Positions 17,435 to 24,945 of a stretch of DNA of 43,964 nt are shown one piece after another. The first letter of the stretch is position 1; the number at the start of each line of letters is the position of its first letter. The DNA lies in assembly GCA_013816485.1 (NCBI GenBank), contig JACDEI010000043.1:1-43964 (forward strand). The letters run 5' to 3'. Origin of the DNA: Planctomycetota bacterium (GTDB taxonomy: Bacteria; Planctomycetota; UBA11346). The notes beneath the pieces are model-generated. The model was given only the letters and a program-made list of their open reading frames with translations, was not told the origin of the DNA and did no database searches. Both the position numbers and the translations under genes were made by a program.

Positions 17435-17633
17435 CCGTCGCGAACAGGGGGGGGACTGTGGCGTTCACCCTCCGGCTTGCAAGCCTTAGGGCGTGGACCG
17501 CAGCCGGTCGTCGAAGGACGATCACCTAGATGGCGGACATTGAGCGGAGTGCACTGCGACGGCACGCGTTTCGGGAGCCAACATTGACCATCACCGCCGC
17601 CAAAATAGGGTCTCCAACTCGTAGGAGTTTCGC

Positions 17634-18323
17634 ATGGCCAAGATAACCGTCATGTTTGGAGCCGACCCTCAGGGTGATTTCACATTAGACAAAGACGAGA
17701 TGCGCGTCGGACGCGCAACCGACTGTGAGATCGTGGTCGACAACCTCGGGGTGTCGCGCCACCACTGTTCCGTCGTCCGTGATGGCGACGGCTGGGCGGT
17801 GGTCGACAAGGGGTCCAACAACGGAACCTTCGTCGGCGGCCAACGAGTAACCAAACATCCGCTGAAGCACGGCGAGCGGGTGGTGATGGGCAAACACAGC
17901 CTGATGTACGACGCGCACGGCGTCGCCGACCCCAACGACAAGAAGAAGACCGCTGCCGGCATGGGCGGCGAGATGACCATGTTCGTCGACCAGTCCGCTC
18001 TGGCCAAGGCCATGGCGAGCGGCGATGCGGGCAACAAACGCATGGCCATCGCCCTCGATCAGGGCGGTCGTCAGATGAACGTCCCCCTGCTGAAGGATGA
18101 GACCACCCTGGGTTCCAGCCCAGGTGCGGACATCCCGGCCAAGGGTTTCCTGGTTAAGGCGGTGCAGGCCAAGATCGTCCGTGCAGCTGGCGGACATCAT
18201 CTCATCGGCCTCGGCGGCTGGCGTGCGGTGAAGGTCAATGGTCGCAAGGTGAGCGATGCGATGCTCAAGCCTGGTGATGTGATCGCCATCGCCGGCCGCA
18301 TCTTCACCTACAAACAGGCCTAA
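17634..18323 (+). CDS. FHA-domain protein
   Basis: The 229-residue cytoplasmic protein has a canonical forkhead-associated domain at about 5-100: MRVGRATDCEIVV, VSRHHCSVV and GSNNGTFVGG carry the Gly-Arg, Ser-Arg-His and Asn residues that hold a phosphothreonine. A second FHA-like fold (about 135-228; ETTLGSSPGADIPAKG, GWRAVKVNGRKV, LKPGDVIAIAGRIFTY) keeps the outline but not the phosphate-binding residues. The two are joined by a Met/Lys-rich linker. Its role is to bind phosphorylated partners; no kinase is in the window. Start ATG at 17634 is preceded by GTAGGAG. It leads a likely transcript with the lipoprotein and TPR-like genes. Confidence 0.88.
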   Translation: MAKITVMFGADPQGDFTLDKDEMRVGRATDCEIVVDNLGVSRHHCSVVRDGDGWAVVDKGSNNGTFVGGQRVTKHPLKHGERVVMGKHSLMYDAHGVADPNDKKKTAAGMGGEMTMFVDQSALAKAMASGDAGNKRMAIALDQGGRQMNVPLLKDETTLGSSPGADIPAKGFLVKAVQAKIVRAAGGHHLIGLGGWRAVKVNGRKVSDAMLKPGDVIAIAGRIFTYKQA

Positions 18324-18364
18324 GGCCCGCGGATGCGCAACGCTGGCGCAGCGGCAGTCCACCG

Positions 18365-18817
18365 ATGACGGTGCGCGTGATGGCGCACGTGGTGGTGATG
18401 GCCATGGCGGCTCTGCTGGTCATGCCCGCGTGCAGTGATTCCGAACGTGCTGCCGCGCCCCCCCCTGCCGCCGCATCGTCGTTCTCGCCCGAACAATTCC
18501 CCGACATCCCGATCCCCCGCGGCTACGTCTTCAGCCCGGACCAGGACCAGTTGGCGGTATCCCTGGCCGGCGGAACCGTGCGGCGCTTTGAAGTCACTCT
18601 GGAACAACGCCAAGCAGCGGAGCCACAACCGGCCGACAGCCTGTTGCGGGAAATGCAGCGCGAATTGACAGCGCTGGGCTGGTTGCTGGCCCCCAATCGC
18701 GAGGATCTGCTGGAGTGGTGGAAGGGGCAGGAGCGACTGGTGCTTGAGACTGGACGCACGGGGGGGCGCACTACCATCCGCCTCCGCCTGCGACCGGCCT
18801 CCCTCGTCGGTCCCTGA
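18365..18817 (+). CDS. lipoprotein, unknown function
   Basis: The 150-residue protein has a lipoprotein signal ending AALLVMPAC (Cys about 23), then an Ala/Pro linker and a small domain FPDIPIPRGYVFSPDQDQLAVSLAGGTVRRFEV. The 'P.P.G.......' opening followed by a strand and helix recalls small periplasmic domains of PVC lipoproteins, but I cannot name a family. It follows the FHA gene by 41 bases and precedes the TPR-like gene by about 50, probably one transcript. Confidence 0.7.
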   Translation: MTVRVMAHVVVMAMAALLVMPACSDSERAAAPPPAAASSFSPEQFPDIPIPRGYVFSPDQDQLAVSLAGGTVRRFEVTLEQRQAAEPQPADSLLREMQRELTALGWLLAPNREDLLEWWKGQERLVLETGRTGGRTTIRLRLRPASLVGP

Positions 18818-18869
18818 TCCCTGTACCGTCGGCGCAATCGTCAGCGCCATTCGCCCGCGAAAGTTTCCC

Positions 18870-19808
18870 ATGGCCCAGCAGCCCGACCTTCCAGGTCCAA
18901 CGACCAGCTATTCCGATCCGTTCTACGACCGCCTGGAAGCCTTAGCGCAGCGTATCGCAAAGCGTCTGTGGCTGGTGGTGCTCGCTCTGGTGGTGGTGGT
19001 GGTGGTCGCGGTGATCACCCATGCCGCGATGCGCGATACACCGATCGCAGCGAGCGCTGGCCAGTTCATCGACGCCGCCACCAAGCGCATGGAAGCGGAC
19101 CGGGCCCGTGATCCGGGCGAACGCACGACCAAACTCGCCGAGGCCGAGAAGGCCTTCGCTGCGGTATCGGCGGACGAGGCGGTCACGCCCTACTACCGCG
19201 CCCGCGCCTGCATCGAAGCCGCCCAGCTCGAACTGGATCGCGGCGCCATCGACGAAGCCAAGGCCTCGATCGCCAAGGCGAAAACCTTTGCGACGAAGGC
19301 GCTCGATCCGGATCTCGACCTGACCATCGGGCTGAGCGAAGCCGCCGTGCTCTTCCAGGCTGGTGATTATGCCGCGGCCGAGACCAGTTACCTCAACGTC
19401 GAACGTGCCACTGGCCTGACCCATCCCGACCGCCAGATCGCTGCCACCATCGGTGCCGCCCAGGCGATGGTCGCCCTCAATCGCATCGATGACGCGATCA
19501 CCAAGCTCGAAGTCCTGGCCAATCGCAACGACAACAATGCCATCATGCTGCTGAGCGTGGCCAAGAAGGAGTACTGGGCGCTCAAGCGGCGTCAGAGCGC
19601 GCCCGCGGCCAATCCCACCGCGCCGGAAACCCCGGCTCTGCCCGCACCGACGGCACCGGCTCCGGCCGAGCCCACCGCAGCGGCTCCAGCGGAAGCCACC
19701 CCGTCGGCTCCAGTTGTGCCCGCACCGGTGGTCCCCGACGCAACGCCGGTCGCGCCCGCGCCGGCTCCGGTCGCGCCCGCACCGGCCCCCAGCCCCGAAG
19801 GCAAGTGA
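18870..19808 (+). CDS. membrane-anchored TPR-like protein with Pro/Ala tail
   Basis: The 312-residue protein has an N-terminal cytoplasmic stretch, one membrane helix (about 30-52, LWLVVLALVVVVVVAVITHA) and helical repeat pairs rich in Ala (60-235; ARACIEAAQLELDRGAIDEAKASI, GAAQAMVALNRIDDAITKLEVLAN) like the TPR domains of YfgM-type proteins. The last 75 residues are an Ala/Pro/Thr spacer repeating PAPAPVAPAP. By family such proteins are periplasmic scaffolds. The ATG at 18870 is chosen for the MAQQPDLP start just before the helix; a longer reading upstream overlaps the lipoprotein gene. Confidence 0.75.
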   Translation: MAQQPDLPGPTTSYSDPFYDRLEALAQRIAKRLWLVVLALVVVVVVAVITHAAMRDTPIAASAGQFIDAATKRMEADRARDPGERTTKLAEAEKAFAAVSADEAVTPYYRARACIEAAQLELDRGAIDEAKASIAKAKTFATKALDPDLDLTIGLSEAAVLFQAGDYAAAETSYLNVERATGLTHPDRQIAATIGAAQAMVALNRIDDAITKLEVLANRNDNNAIMLLSVAKKEYWALKRRQSAPAANPTAPETPALPAPTAPAPAEPTAAAPAEATPSAPVVPAPVVPDATPVAPAPAPVAPAPAPSPEGK

Positions 19809-19857
19809 CCGGTCGGAGCTCGCGCTCCACCGCGGTTGTCACGTACCTCCAGAAACG

Positions 19858-19889
19858 ACTCGACCCGCGCCATCCGGCGCGGGTCGAGT
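19858..19889. terminator. bidirectional hairpin between convergent genes
   Basis: ACTCGACCCGCGCC (19858-19871), loop ATCC and GGCGCGGGTCGAGT (19876-19889) form a perfect 14-bp stem. It sits midway between the stop at 19808 (plus) and the stop of the actin gene at 19931 (minus), so it can end both transcripts. There is no long T-tail. Confidence 0.7.
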
Positions 19890-19930
19890 GCTTTCACCGC
19901 TTCGCGGCTAACTACCGCTTCGCGGCCAGC

Positions 19931-20980
19931 TCAGGCCTTGGCGGCCTCACTACGGGTTGACTTGAATTCCTTCCAGAAGGTCTCGGGCATGTCGAGCGCG
20001 ATCTTGAGCGCGCCGTTCGAACCGGCGAATTCCGGCTCTTCGACGGTCTTGACCTTGCCGCCGCCGTATTCTTCCAGCGCCTTCTCGATCGCCAGACCGA
20101 GACCCTGGATGCGGCAACCGCCGCCGCCCAGCAGCACGTTGTTGCGCATCTTGGCCTGGAATTCCGGATCGTAGGTGGCGATCAGGTCCTGCAGGGCCGC
20201 GATGGTCGGGGGCACCAGCGAGTAGCAGGCTTTGTAGACCTGCTCGGTGAGGTTGAACTTGGTCGGCTTGCCGGCCACCGGCAGCATCTCGAACACCTCT
20301 TCCATGCGCGTCGATACCGACGCGTGGCGTTCCTTGATCTCACGGATCATGTTGATGGAGAACTGCGCCTCGGGGTGCTTCTCCTTGATCAGGTTGGCCA
20401 GGAGCTGGTCGATCGCATCGCCCGCGATGGTGTGCGTGCGCTGGTCTTCCGGATCCGGCATCTTGCCGTGGACGCGGCAAAGGTCGGTCGTGCCTGCGCC
20501 GATGTCGACCACCAGGGTGTCATCGAGGAAGTCGAGGCCGTAGGCGACCGCGAACGGTTCCGAGGTGACGATCACCGAGTCGATGCAGTTGGACGCGGCG
20601 TCCAGGATGGTCGCCTTGCCTTCGACGCTGGCTTCAGCCGGCGCGCCGACCACCGCATAGATGGTCGAACCCTTCGCTGACTTCGCGAGGCTGACCACGT
20701 GTTCCAGCAGGTCGCGAATGGCCTTCTTGGTTTCACCCGTGTCCTTGGCGCCCTTGACCTTGACCGAACCGCCAGCGAGCGGACGAATCAGATTGAGGGA
20801 CATACGGTTATCGAGGGCTTCCTTGCCATAGATGATCTCGCGACCACCCATTTTCTTTTTGGAAACGTGGTCCTTGGGGTAGCCCACATAGGACCACACC
20901 GTGACGCGCACGCCGGTGGACGAGGTGATCGACGTGCGGCTGGTGCCGAGGTCGATGCCGAGGTAGACGATTTCAGACAT
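19931..20980 (-). CDS. MamK-like actin-family filament protein
   Basis: The 349 residues align by eye end to end with MamK, the actin that lines up magnetosomes. Phosphate-1 loop is GIDLGTSRTS (8-17), then VGYPKD (32-37), SEPFAVAYG (140-148; E141 where MamK has its catalytic Glu), phosphate-2 loop VVDIGAGTTDLC (157-168; D159), MPDPEDQ (174-180) and the adenosine loop LLGGGGCRIQGLG (283-295). It therefore should bind ATP and form filaments. No other magnetosome gene (mamA, B, E, M, O, P, Q) is in the window. It lies 132 bases downstream of a coiled-coil protein gene on the same strand, its probable partner. The ATG at 20980 is preceded by AGGAG. Could also be an unrelated filament of the same clade; the actin fold is certain, the role not. 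Confidence 0.9.
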   Translation of the reverse strand: MSEIVYLGIDLGTSRTSITSSTGVRVTVWSYVGYPKDHVSKKKMGGREIIYGKEALDNRMSLNLIRPLAGGSVKVKGAKDTGETKKAIRDLLEHVVSLAKSAKGSTIYAVVGAPAEASVEGKATILDAASNCIDSVIVTSEPFAVAYGLDFLDDTLVVDIGAGTTDLCRVHGKMPDPEDQRTHTIAGDAIDQLLANLIKEKHPEAQFSINMIREIKERHASVSTRMEEVFEMLPVAGKPTKFNLTEQVYKACYSLVPPTIAALQDLIATYDPEFQAKMRNNVLLGGGGCRIQGLGLAIEKALEEYGGGKVKTVEEPEFAGSNGALKIALDMPETFWKEFKSTRSEAAKA

Positions 20981-21112
20981 GTGAAACTCCTGATGGAGTG
21001 GTCAGCGGCTGTCGGAGGACAACCATGTGGTTGGGAGGGGAGGAAAGTGGCTTGGTGATACTTGGGTCTGGGTGTGGACGCCACCATGAATCCATGGCGG
21101 GATCTAAGCGTG

Positions 21113-23071
21113 TCAGCGACGTTCCCGTGGTGGTGGGCCCTTGTCCAGGACTCCGGTGACATCAATGCGTTTGATACCGGACTCGTCAATTCGCTCCGTA
21201 AGACCGGCCAGGGGTTTGACTTCCCAGACTTCATCGTCGGGATTGACCTGCGGTTCACTGCTGCCTTCGGCATCACTGGTGTCGTCGGCCGGCGACGCCT
21301 CGGCTTCCGGTTCGGGGGCGATATCGACGGCCGGAACGTTCTTGACCGGAGCCGGCGCGGCGGCCTTCGGCGCCTCTTTCTTGGGCTCGTCCTTCTTGGG
21401 TTCGTCCTTGACCTCCTGGAGGTCGATGCCAAGCGACTGACGCAGGGCACGGTTCTCGTCGAGGATCTTCTTCATCAGCGCGAGCTTCTTCTCCTTGTTG
21501 GGATCCTCGCCCTTGATGCCGGCTTCGTAGACATTGCGCAGCGCGCCACCGCCCTGCGATTCAAGGAACGCGGCGAATTTCTGGGCGTCCTCGCGTTGCT
21601 TCTCGGATTCTTCGAGCGAACCGGCCAGGCGGCTGATCTTGCGTTCGAGCAACTCGATCTTGGCGTTCTGCGCCTCGAGTTCCTTCGCGCGGATCTTCTC
21701 GCGTTCGCTGTCGAGGATGCGCGAGATGACCTTGCGCAGTTCCTCTTCGACATCCGCCGGCACGCTGCCAGCCGCCAGGGTACGATCGAGCAGACGTTTG
21801 AAACGGTCCTCAATCTCACCGAGGCCTTCATCCGACACCGTGAACTGATCGGCCTTGATGCTGCGCTTGCGTTCGTCTTCGAGCAGACGACGTGCGGATT
21901 CGAGTTGATCGTTGAGGCGCTTGTTGCGCTCCTCGGCGGATTGCGCCTCGGCCTGGAACGACTTCAGGCGCTCCTGGAAACCTTCCTCCGCCTCTTCGAG
22001 CAGGCGTTTGCGCTCGGCTTCACCGAGCGAGCGCGTCAGGTGCGACGCCGCTTCCTCCACCGCCTCCTGAATGAGGCTCTTGATGGTGGCCATGTTGAGC
22101 ACGCGCACGCGCTCATGGCGGGAAGCAAGATCGGATGCACGGACGGTCTTGGCATGGCTGCGGATGGACGCGCCGATGTCCATGCGCCCGTCTTTGCCGA
22201 CCACAGCGGTCTTGCCGCCGGTGGCCTGATGGGAGCCGCTGTCCTCGCCGAACGGGGATTGCGCACGCTGGGCGCCGCTGCCTTCGCCCGCATTAGCCGA
22301 CACCGTCGGGCTGCCGCTCGATGGTGTGGTGGCGATCTGCTCGACCGCCGGCGGCGTGGCGGTGCTGGCCGGGGCCGGCTTGGCTCCCGAGTGGGCCTTC
22401 TCGATGCCGACATCGATGAGCTTTTCGAAGCGGTCGGTGGGCTCGATCACCACCTGGGGTCCGCTCTTCTCTCCCAGTACCGGCGTCGGATCGCTGGTGC
22501 CTTCAGCGAACGGCGTCATCGCCTGTTGGCTGGGACGGACCACGCGGCGGGTGCCGATCCGCGCGCTGGAAGAGCCCTCGCCAGCGGAGGCCGCCGGTGC
22601 CGGGCCGATATCACTGAACGGCGTGATCGCCGAAGCGCTGGGACGGACGAGGCGACGGGTCGAACTGGCGGACGGCACCTCGCTGGTCGCGGGTGGCGCA
22701 TCGCCCTTGGGCCGCACGACGCGCCGCGTCCCGCTGTGCGAGGTCGGCGACTTCGCACCGCCGCGCGCGCGCGCGTATGCTTCGAGCAGAGACTTGAGCT
22801 TGCCCTCCTCGCCCGGATCGAAGTGCAGCCACTTCAAGCGCAGGCCGTCGTTGCCACTGCTGACGACATGGGCGAAGAGCTGACGCGGCGCGATGTCCTT
22901 GAGCGCCAAGGTCACGTCGATGTAGGCGTTGGCTTCCAACTGGGTCTTGGTGTCGACCAGCGCACCTTGCAGGCCGATCTCCAACAACGGTGCATTGACC
23001 GTACCGCTGGTCGGATCGGGAATCCGGCAATGTGATTCGCCGTCGGTGATGCGCAGGGCGTCAGCGGCCAC
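21113..23071 (-). CDS. PilZ-like/coiled-coil protein, probable partner of the actin
   Basis: The 652-residue cytoplasmic protein has a PilZ-like beta domain (about 15-100; LLEIGLQGALVD..., LFAHVVSSGNDGLRLKWLHF). The c-di-GMP residues are absent: no RxxxR, and EIGLQG in place of DxSxxG. A disordered linker (100-340) holds three copies of TRR(V/L)VRP at 115-121, 138-144 and 174-180, two followed by (I/M)TPF. Long coiled coils run at about 340-403 and 455-505 (LEAQNAKIELLERKIS), then a Lys/Pro and acidic tail ends with VDPSGIKRIDVTG-like sequence (ERIDESGIKRIDVTGVL). No membrane helix or enzyme. Start is a GTG at 23071 with GAGGAG upstream. It is the first gene of a two-gene unit with the actin. 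Confidence 0.8.
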   Translation of the reverse strand: MAADALRITDGESHCRIPDPTSGTVNAPLLEIGLQGALVDTKTQLEANAYIDVTLALKDIAPRQLFAHVVSSGNDGLRLKWLHFDPGEEGKLKSLLEAYARARGGAKSPTSHSGTRRVVRPKGDAPPATSEVPSASSTRRLVRPSASAITPFSDIGPAPAASAGEGSSSARIGTRRVVRPSQQAMTPFAEGTSDPTPVLGEKSGPQVVIEPTDRFEKLIDVGIEKAHSGAKPAPASTATPPAVEQIATTPSSGSPTVSANAGEGSGAQRAQSPFGEDSGSHQATGGKTAVVGKDGRMDIGASIRSHAKTVRASDLASRHERVRVLNMATIKSLIQEAVEEAASHLTRSLGEAERKRLLEEAEEGFQERLKSFQAEAQSAEERNKRLNDQLESARRLLEDERKRSIKADQFTVSDEGLGEIEDRFKRLLDRTLAAGSVPADVEEELRKVISRILDSEREKIRAKELEAQNAKIELLERKISRLAGSLEESEKQREDAQKFAAFLESQGGGALRNVYEAGIKGEDPNKEKKLALMKKILDENRALRQSLGIDLQEVKDEPKKDEPKKEAPKAAAPAPVKNVPAVDIAPEPEAEASPADDTSDAEGSSEPQVNPDDEVWEVKPLAGLTERIDESGIKRIDVTGVLDKGPPPRERR

Positions 23072-23361
23072 GGGCCCTCTCTCCTCGGCAACCGCGAATA
23101 TCGCGGCGCACTGTCGTACCGTCTTCCGTCACCTACATCCATGTAGGCACTGGAGGTTCCCTCATCCTATACTCCGACTACCAGGGGGATCAAGCCGACC
23201 CCTGACAGCGACTGCGGAGCACCACACACGTGGACTTTCACCGCATCTTCTGCGCATCAACGATGCCCCCTCACTTGCCCCTTGCGGTCCCTGGGGTGCT
23301 TTACAGAATCCGCCGCCTCGCCGCGCGGGTCGGTTCGCGCGACGACCGGTCCAGGCCACAC

Positions 23362-23437
23362 GGGCGCTTAGCTCAGCGGCTAGAGCGGCTCCTTTACACG
23401 GAGATGGTCGGGGGTTCGAATCCCTCATCGCCCACCA
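23362..23437 (+). tRNA. tRNA-Val (anticodon TAC), two stem mismatches
   Basis: 76 bases with encoded CCA. Acceptor GGGCGCT/ATCGCCC has a C6-U67 mismatch, where related tRNAs have A6-U67. D arm GCTC/GAGC, anticodon loop TTTACAC with anticodon TAC, and stem GCTCC/GGAGA with a G27-A43 mismatch. T arm GGGGG-TTCGAAT-CCCTC. It is a probable working tRNA with weakened stems. Confidence 0.9.
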
Positions 23438-23463
23438 CACCGACGCGTGTCTTTTCACAATTT

Positions 23464-23540
23464 GGCCTGGTAGCTCAGTTGGTTAGAGCGCCGCCTTGTC
23501 ACGGCGGAGGTCGTGGGTTCAAGTCCCATCCAGGTCGCCA
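23464..23540 (+). tRNA. tRNA-Asp (anticodon GTC)
   Basis: 77 bases with encoded CCA. Acceptor GGCCTGG pairs with CCAGGTC (one G-U), anticodon arm CCGCC-TTGTCAC-GGCGG, T arm GTGGG-TTCAAGT-CCCAT, variable loop AGGTC. All arms fold cleanly. It lies 26 bases after tRNA-Val, so the two are likely cotranscribed, ending in the hairpin at 23541. Confidence 0.96.
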
Positions 23541-23586
23541 AACAAAAAAGCCCCGGTTCCTCCGGGGCTTTTTTGTTTGGCGACCT
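23532..23586 (+). terminator. terminator of the tRNA pair, extended into the tRNA end
   Basis: AAAAAAGCCCCGG, loop TTCCT, CCGGGGCTTTTTT is a textbook terminator. The inverted repeat does not stop there: it continues perfectly through CGCCAAAC into the 3' end of tRNA-Asp, giving 25-base arms 23532-23556 and 23562-23586. The far arm thus carries a reverse copy of AGGTCGCC, the tRNA 3' end. Confidence 0.9.
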
Positions 23587-23623
23587 GCCTGCGGAGTTGT
23601 GTCGACGACCACCATCAGACCCA

Positions 23624-23744
23624 GTCACGGCGGAGGGGAAATGCGGGCAGCCCGCAGGGCCGAGCCTCCCCAGTGGGGAGGCGAGCCGCATGACGGCGCA
23701 GGCGAAGCCGAAGCCTGGGCGTGGGTTCGAGTCCATCCAGATCG
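23624..23744 (+). pseudogene. broken second copy of tRNA-Asp 3' half, split by a hairpin insert
   Basis: GTCACGGCGGAGG (23624-23636) equals the anticodon and following stem of tRNA-Asp. CGTGGGTTCGAGTCCATCCA (from 23720) matches its T arm and acceptor with few changes, up to about 23744. Between them are 83 foreign bases holding a perfect palindrome GCCTCCCCAGTGGGGAGGC (23664-23682) and short GCCGAA units. The 5' half is missing. The stretch 23745-23853 holds nothing recognised. Confidence 0.65.
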
Positions 23745-23853
23745 TGTTACGTTTCGCGAAACCTTGCCCTCACCTGGAGCCTCGTGGAACTGGATCGGAT
23801 GATCACTCGTCCCAATCGCGCTTCCCGCTCGTCTGCGGCGTAAGTACCGTGAT

Positions 23854-24945
23854 CTACCTGCGCCGCTGAGCACCAGTGAAACGGTAATGGCTCACCAGCC
23901 ATTCGTTGCCGCGGTTGAAAGCCCACAGTTCTTCGCACGCCATGAAAAACATGCGCCAGCGTTGGACCATGCGCTTGGCCTCGGCGGGGAGCATGTCCTT
24001 GGCGAACAACGTCACGGCTTGGTCATGGTGCGCGTCGAGGTTGCACAGCCACCAGCGGGCGGTGCGCGCGTAGTGCTGGCCGCTTACACGCCAATGTTCG
24101 TCCAGTGTCAGGTCGTCCTGGTAGTAGGTGAACAACGAATCGCTCGGCATCATGCCGCCGGTGAAGAAATGGCGCGCCATCCAATCGTCGTCGCCGCGGT
24201 CATCGAAGGTGTAGGCGACCGTGCGGTGGGTGAAGATGTGGCAGAACAGCTTGCCATCGATTTTCAGCCATCCGGCGATGCGGCGGAACAGGTCGGCGTG
24301 ATTGCGCAGGTGTTCGAAACACTCCACCGACACCACGCGGTCGTAACTGCCGGGCGGCTGATAGGTACTGATGTCCGCGGTCTCGACGGTGAGGTTGCTC
24401 AGGCCACGCTCGCGCGCTTGGTCCATGATGTATTCGCGCTGGGAGTTGGAGTTGGACACTGCGCGGATACGTGAGCGCGGATAGCGCTGGGCCATCCACA
24501 AGCTGAGCGATCCCCAGCCGCACCCGATCTCCAGGATCTCTTGGCCGTCAGTCAATTCCGCTCGTTCGCAGGTCAGCGCCAGCATCGCCGCCTCGGCCTC
24601 GTCGAGGGTCTCGCTGCCGGTGGTGAACAGACACGAACTGTATTTCATGTGCCGGCCCATGCACAGGCGATGGAACGCCGCCGGGACCTCGTAGTGCTGG
24701 GCATTCGCCGCGGCGGTATCGACCGCGATGGGGCTGCGGCGCATGCGTTCGATGAACAGCATCAGCCGGCGCTGCGACACCTCGAGATCGTCGACCAGTT
24801 CCTCGCGCAAGCGCGCCCGCAACAGGCGACGCATCACCAGCCGCAGGAGCGCATCCGGCACTAGGCCACGCTCCGCCAGTTCGATGGTCCAGTGCTGACG
24901 CGGTGGATGGGCGGCATGCGGCAGCGGAGCGGTGAGGTCGGTCAT
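23854..24945 (-). CDS. SAM-dependent methyltransferase of the cyclopropane-synthase/CNMT-like clade
   Basis: The 363-residue methyltransferase has the SAM motif ILEIGCGWGSLSLWMA (about 138-153) and the N-terminal HYEVPAAFHRLCMGRHMKYSSCLF of the cyclopropane fatty-acyl synthase family. Its distal half reads FCHIFTHRTVAYTFDDRGDDDWMARHFFTGG, the form seen in coclaurine-N-methyltransferase-like proteins, rather than FIQRYIFPG of true Cfa. Its substrate is probably a lipid chain given the operon. The start overlaps the DUF1295 stop by ATGA, with GGAG upstream. It is the last gene of the six-gene unit 23854-29708. A candidate for a second C-methylation of a fatty chain; unproven. Confidence 0.85.
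   Translation of the reverse strand: MTDLTAPLPHAAHPPRQHWTIELAERGLVPDALLRLVMRRLLRARLREELVDDLEVSQRRLMLFIERMRRSPIAVDTAAANAQHYEVPAAFHRLCMGRHMKYSSCLFTTGSETLDEAEAAMLALTCERAELTDGQEILEIGCGWGSLSLWMAQRYPRSRIRAVSNSNSQREYIMDQARERGLSNLTVETADISTYQPPGSYDRVVSVECFEHLRNHADLFRRIAGWLKIDGKLFCHIFTHRTVAYTFDDRGDDDWMARHFFTGGMMPSDSLFTYYQDDLTLDEHWRVSGQHYARTARWWLCNLDAHHDQAVTLFAKDMLPAEAKRMVQRWRMFFMACEELWAFNRGNEWLVSHYRFTGAQRRR

Noticed and set aside
21062..23035. 657-residue plus-strand reading opposite the coiled-coil gene
   Set aside because: It mirrors the Glu/Lys/Arg-rich coiled coil codon pattern of the minus strand, which has GAGGAG before its start, and shows no domain.
23275..23310. Possible -35/-10 pair before tRNA-Val (TTGCCC ... 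TACAGA)
   Set aside because: The spacing is about 21 bases, too long for a standard promoter.
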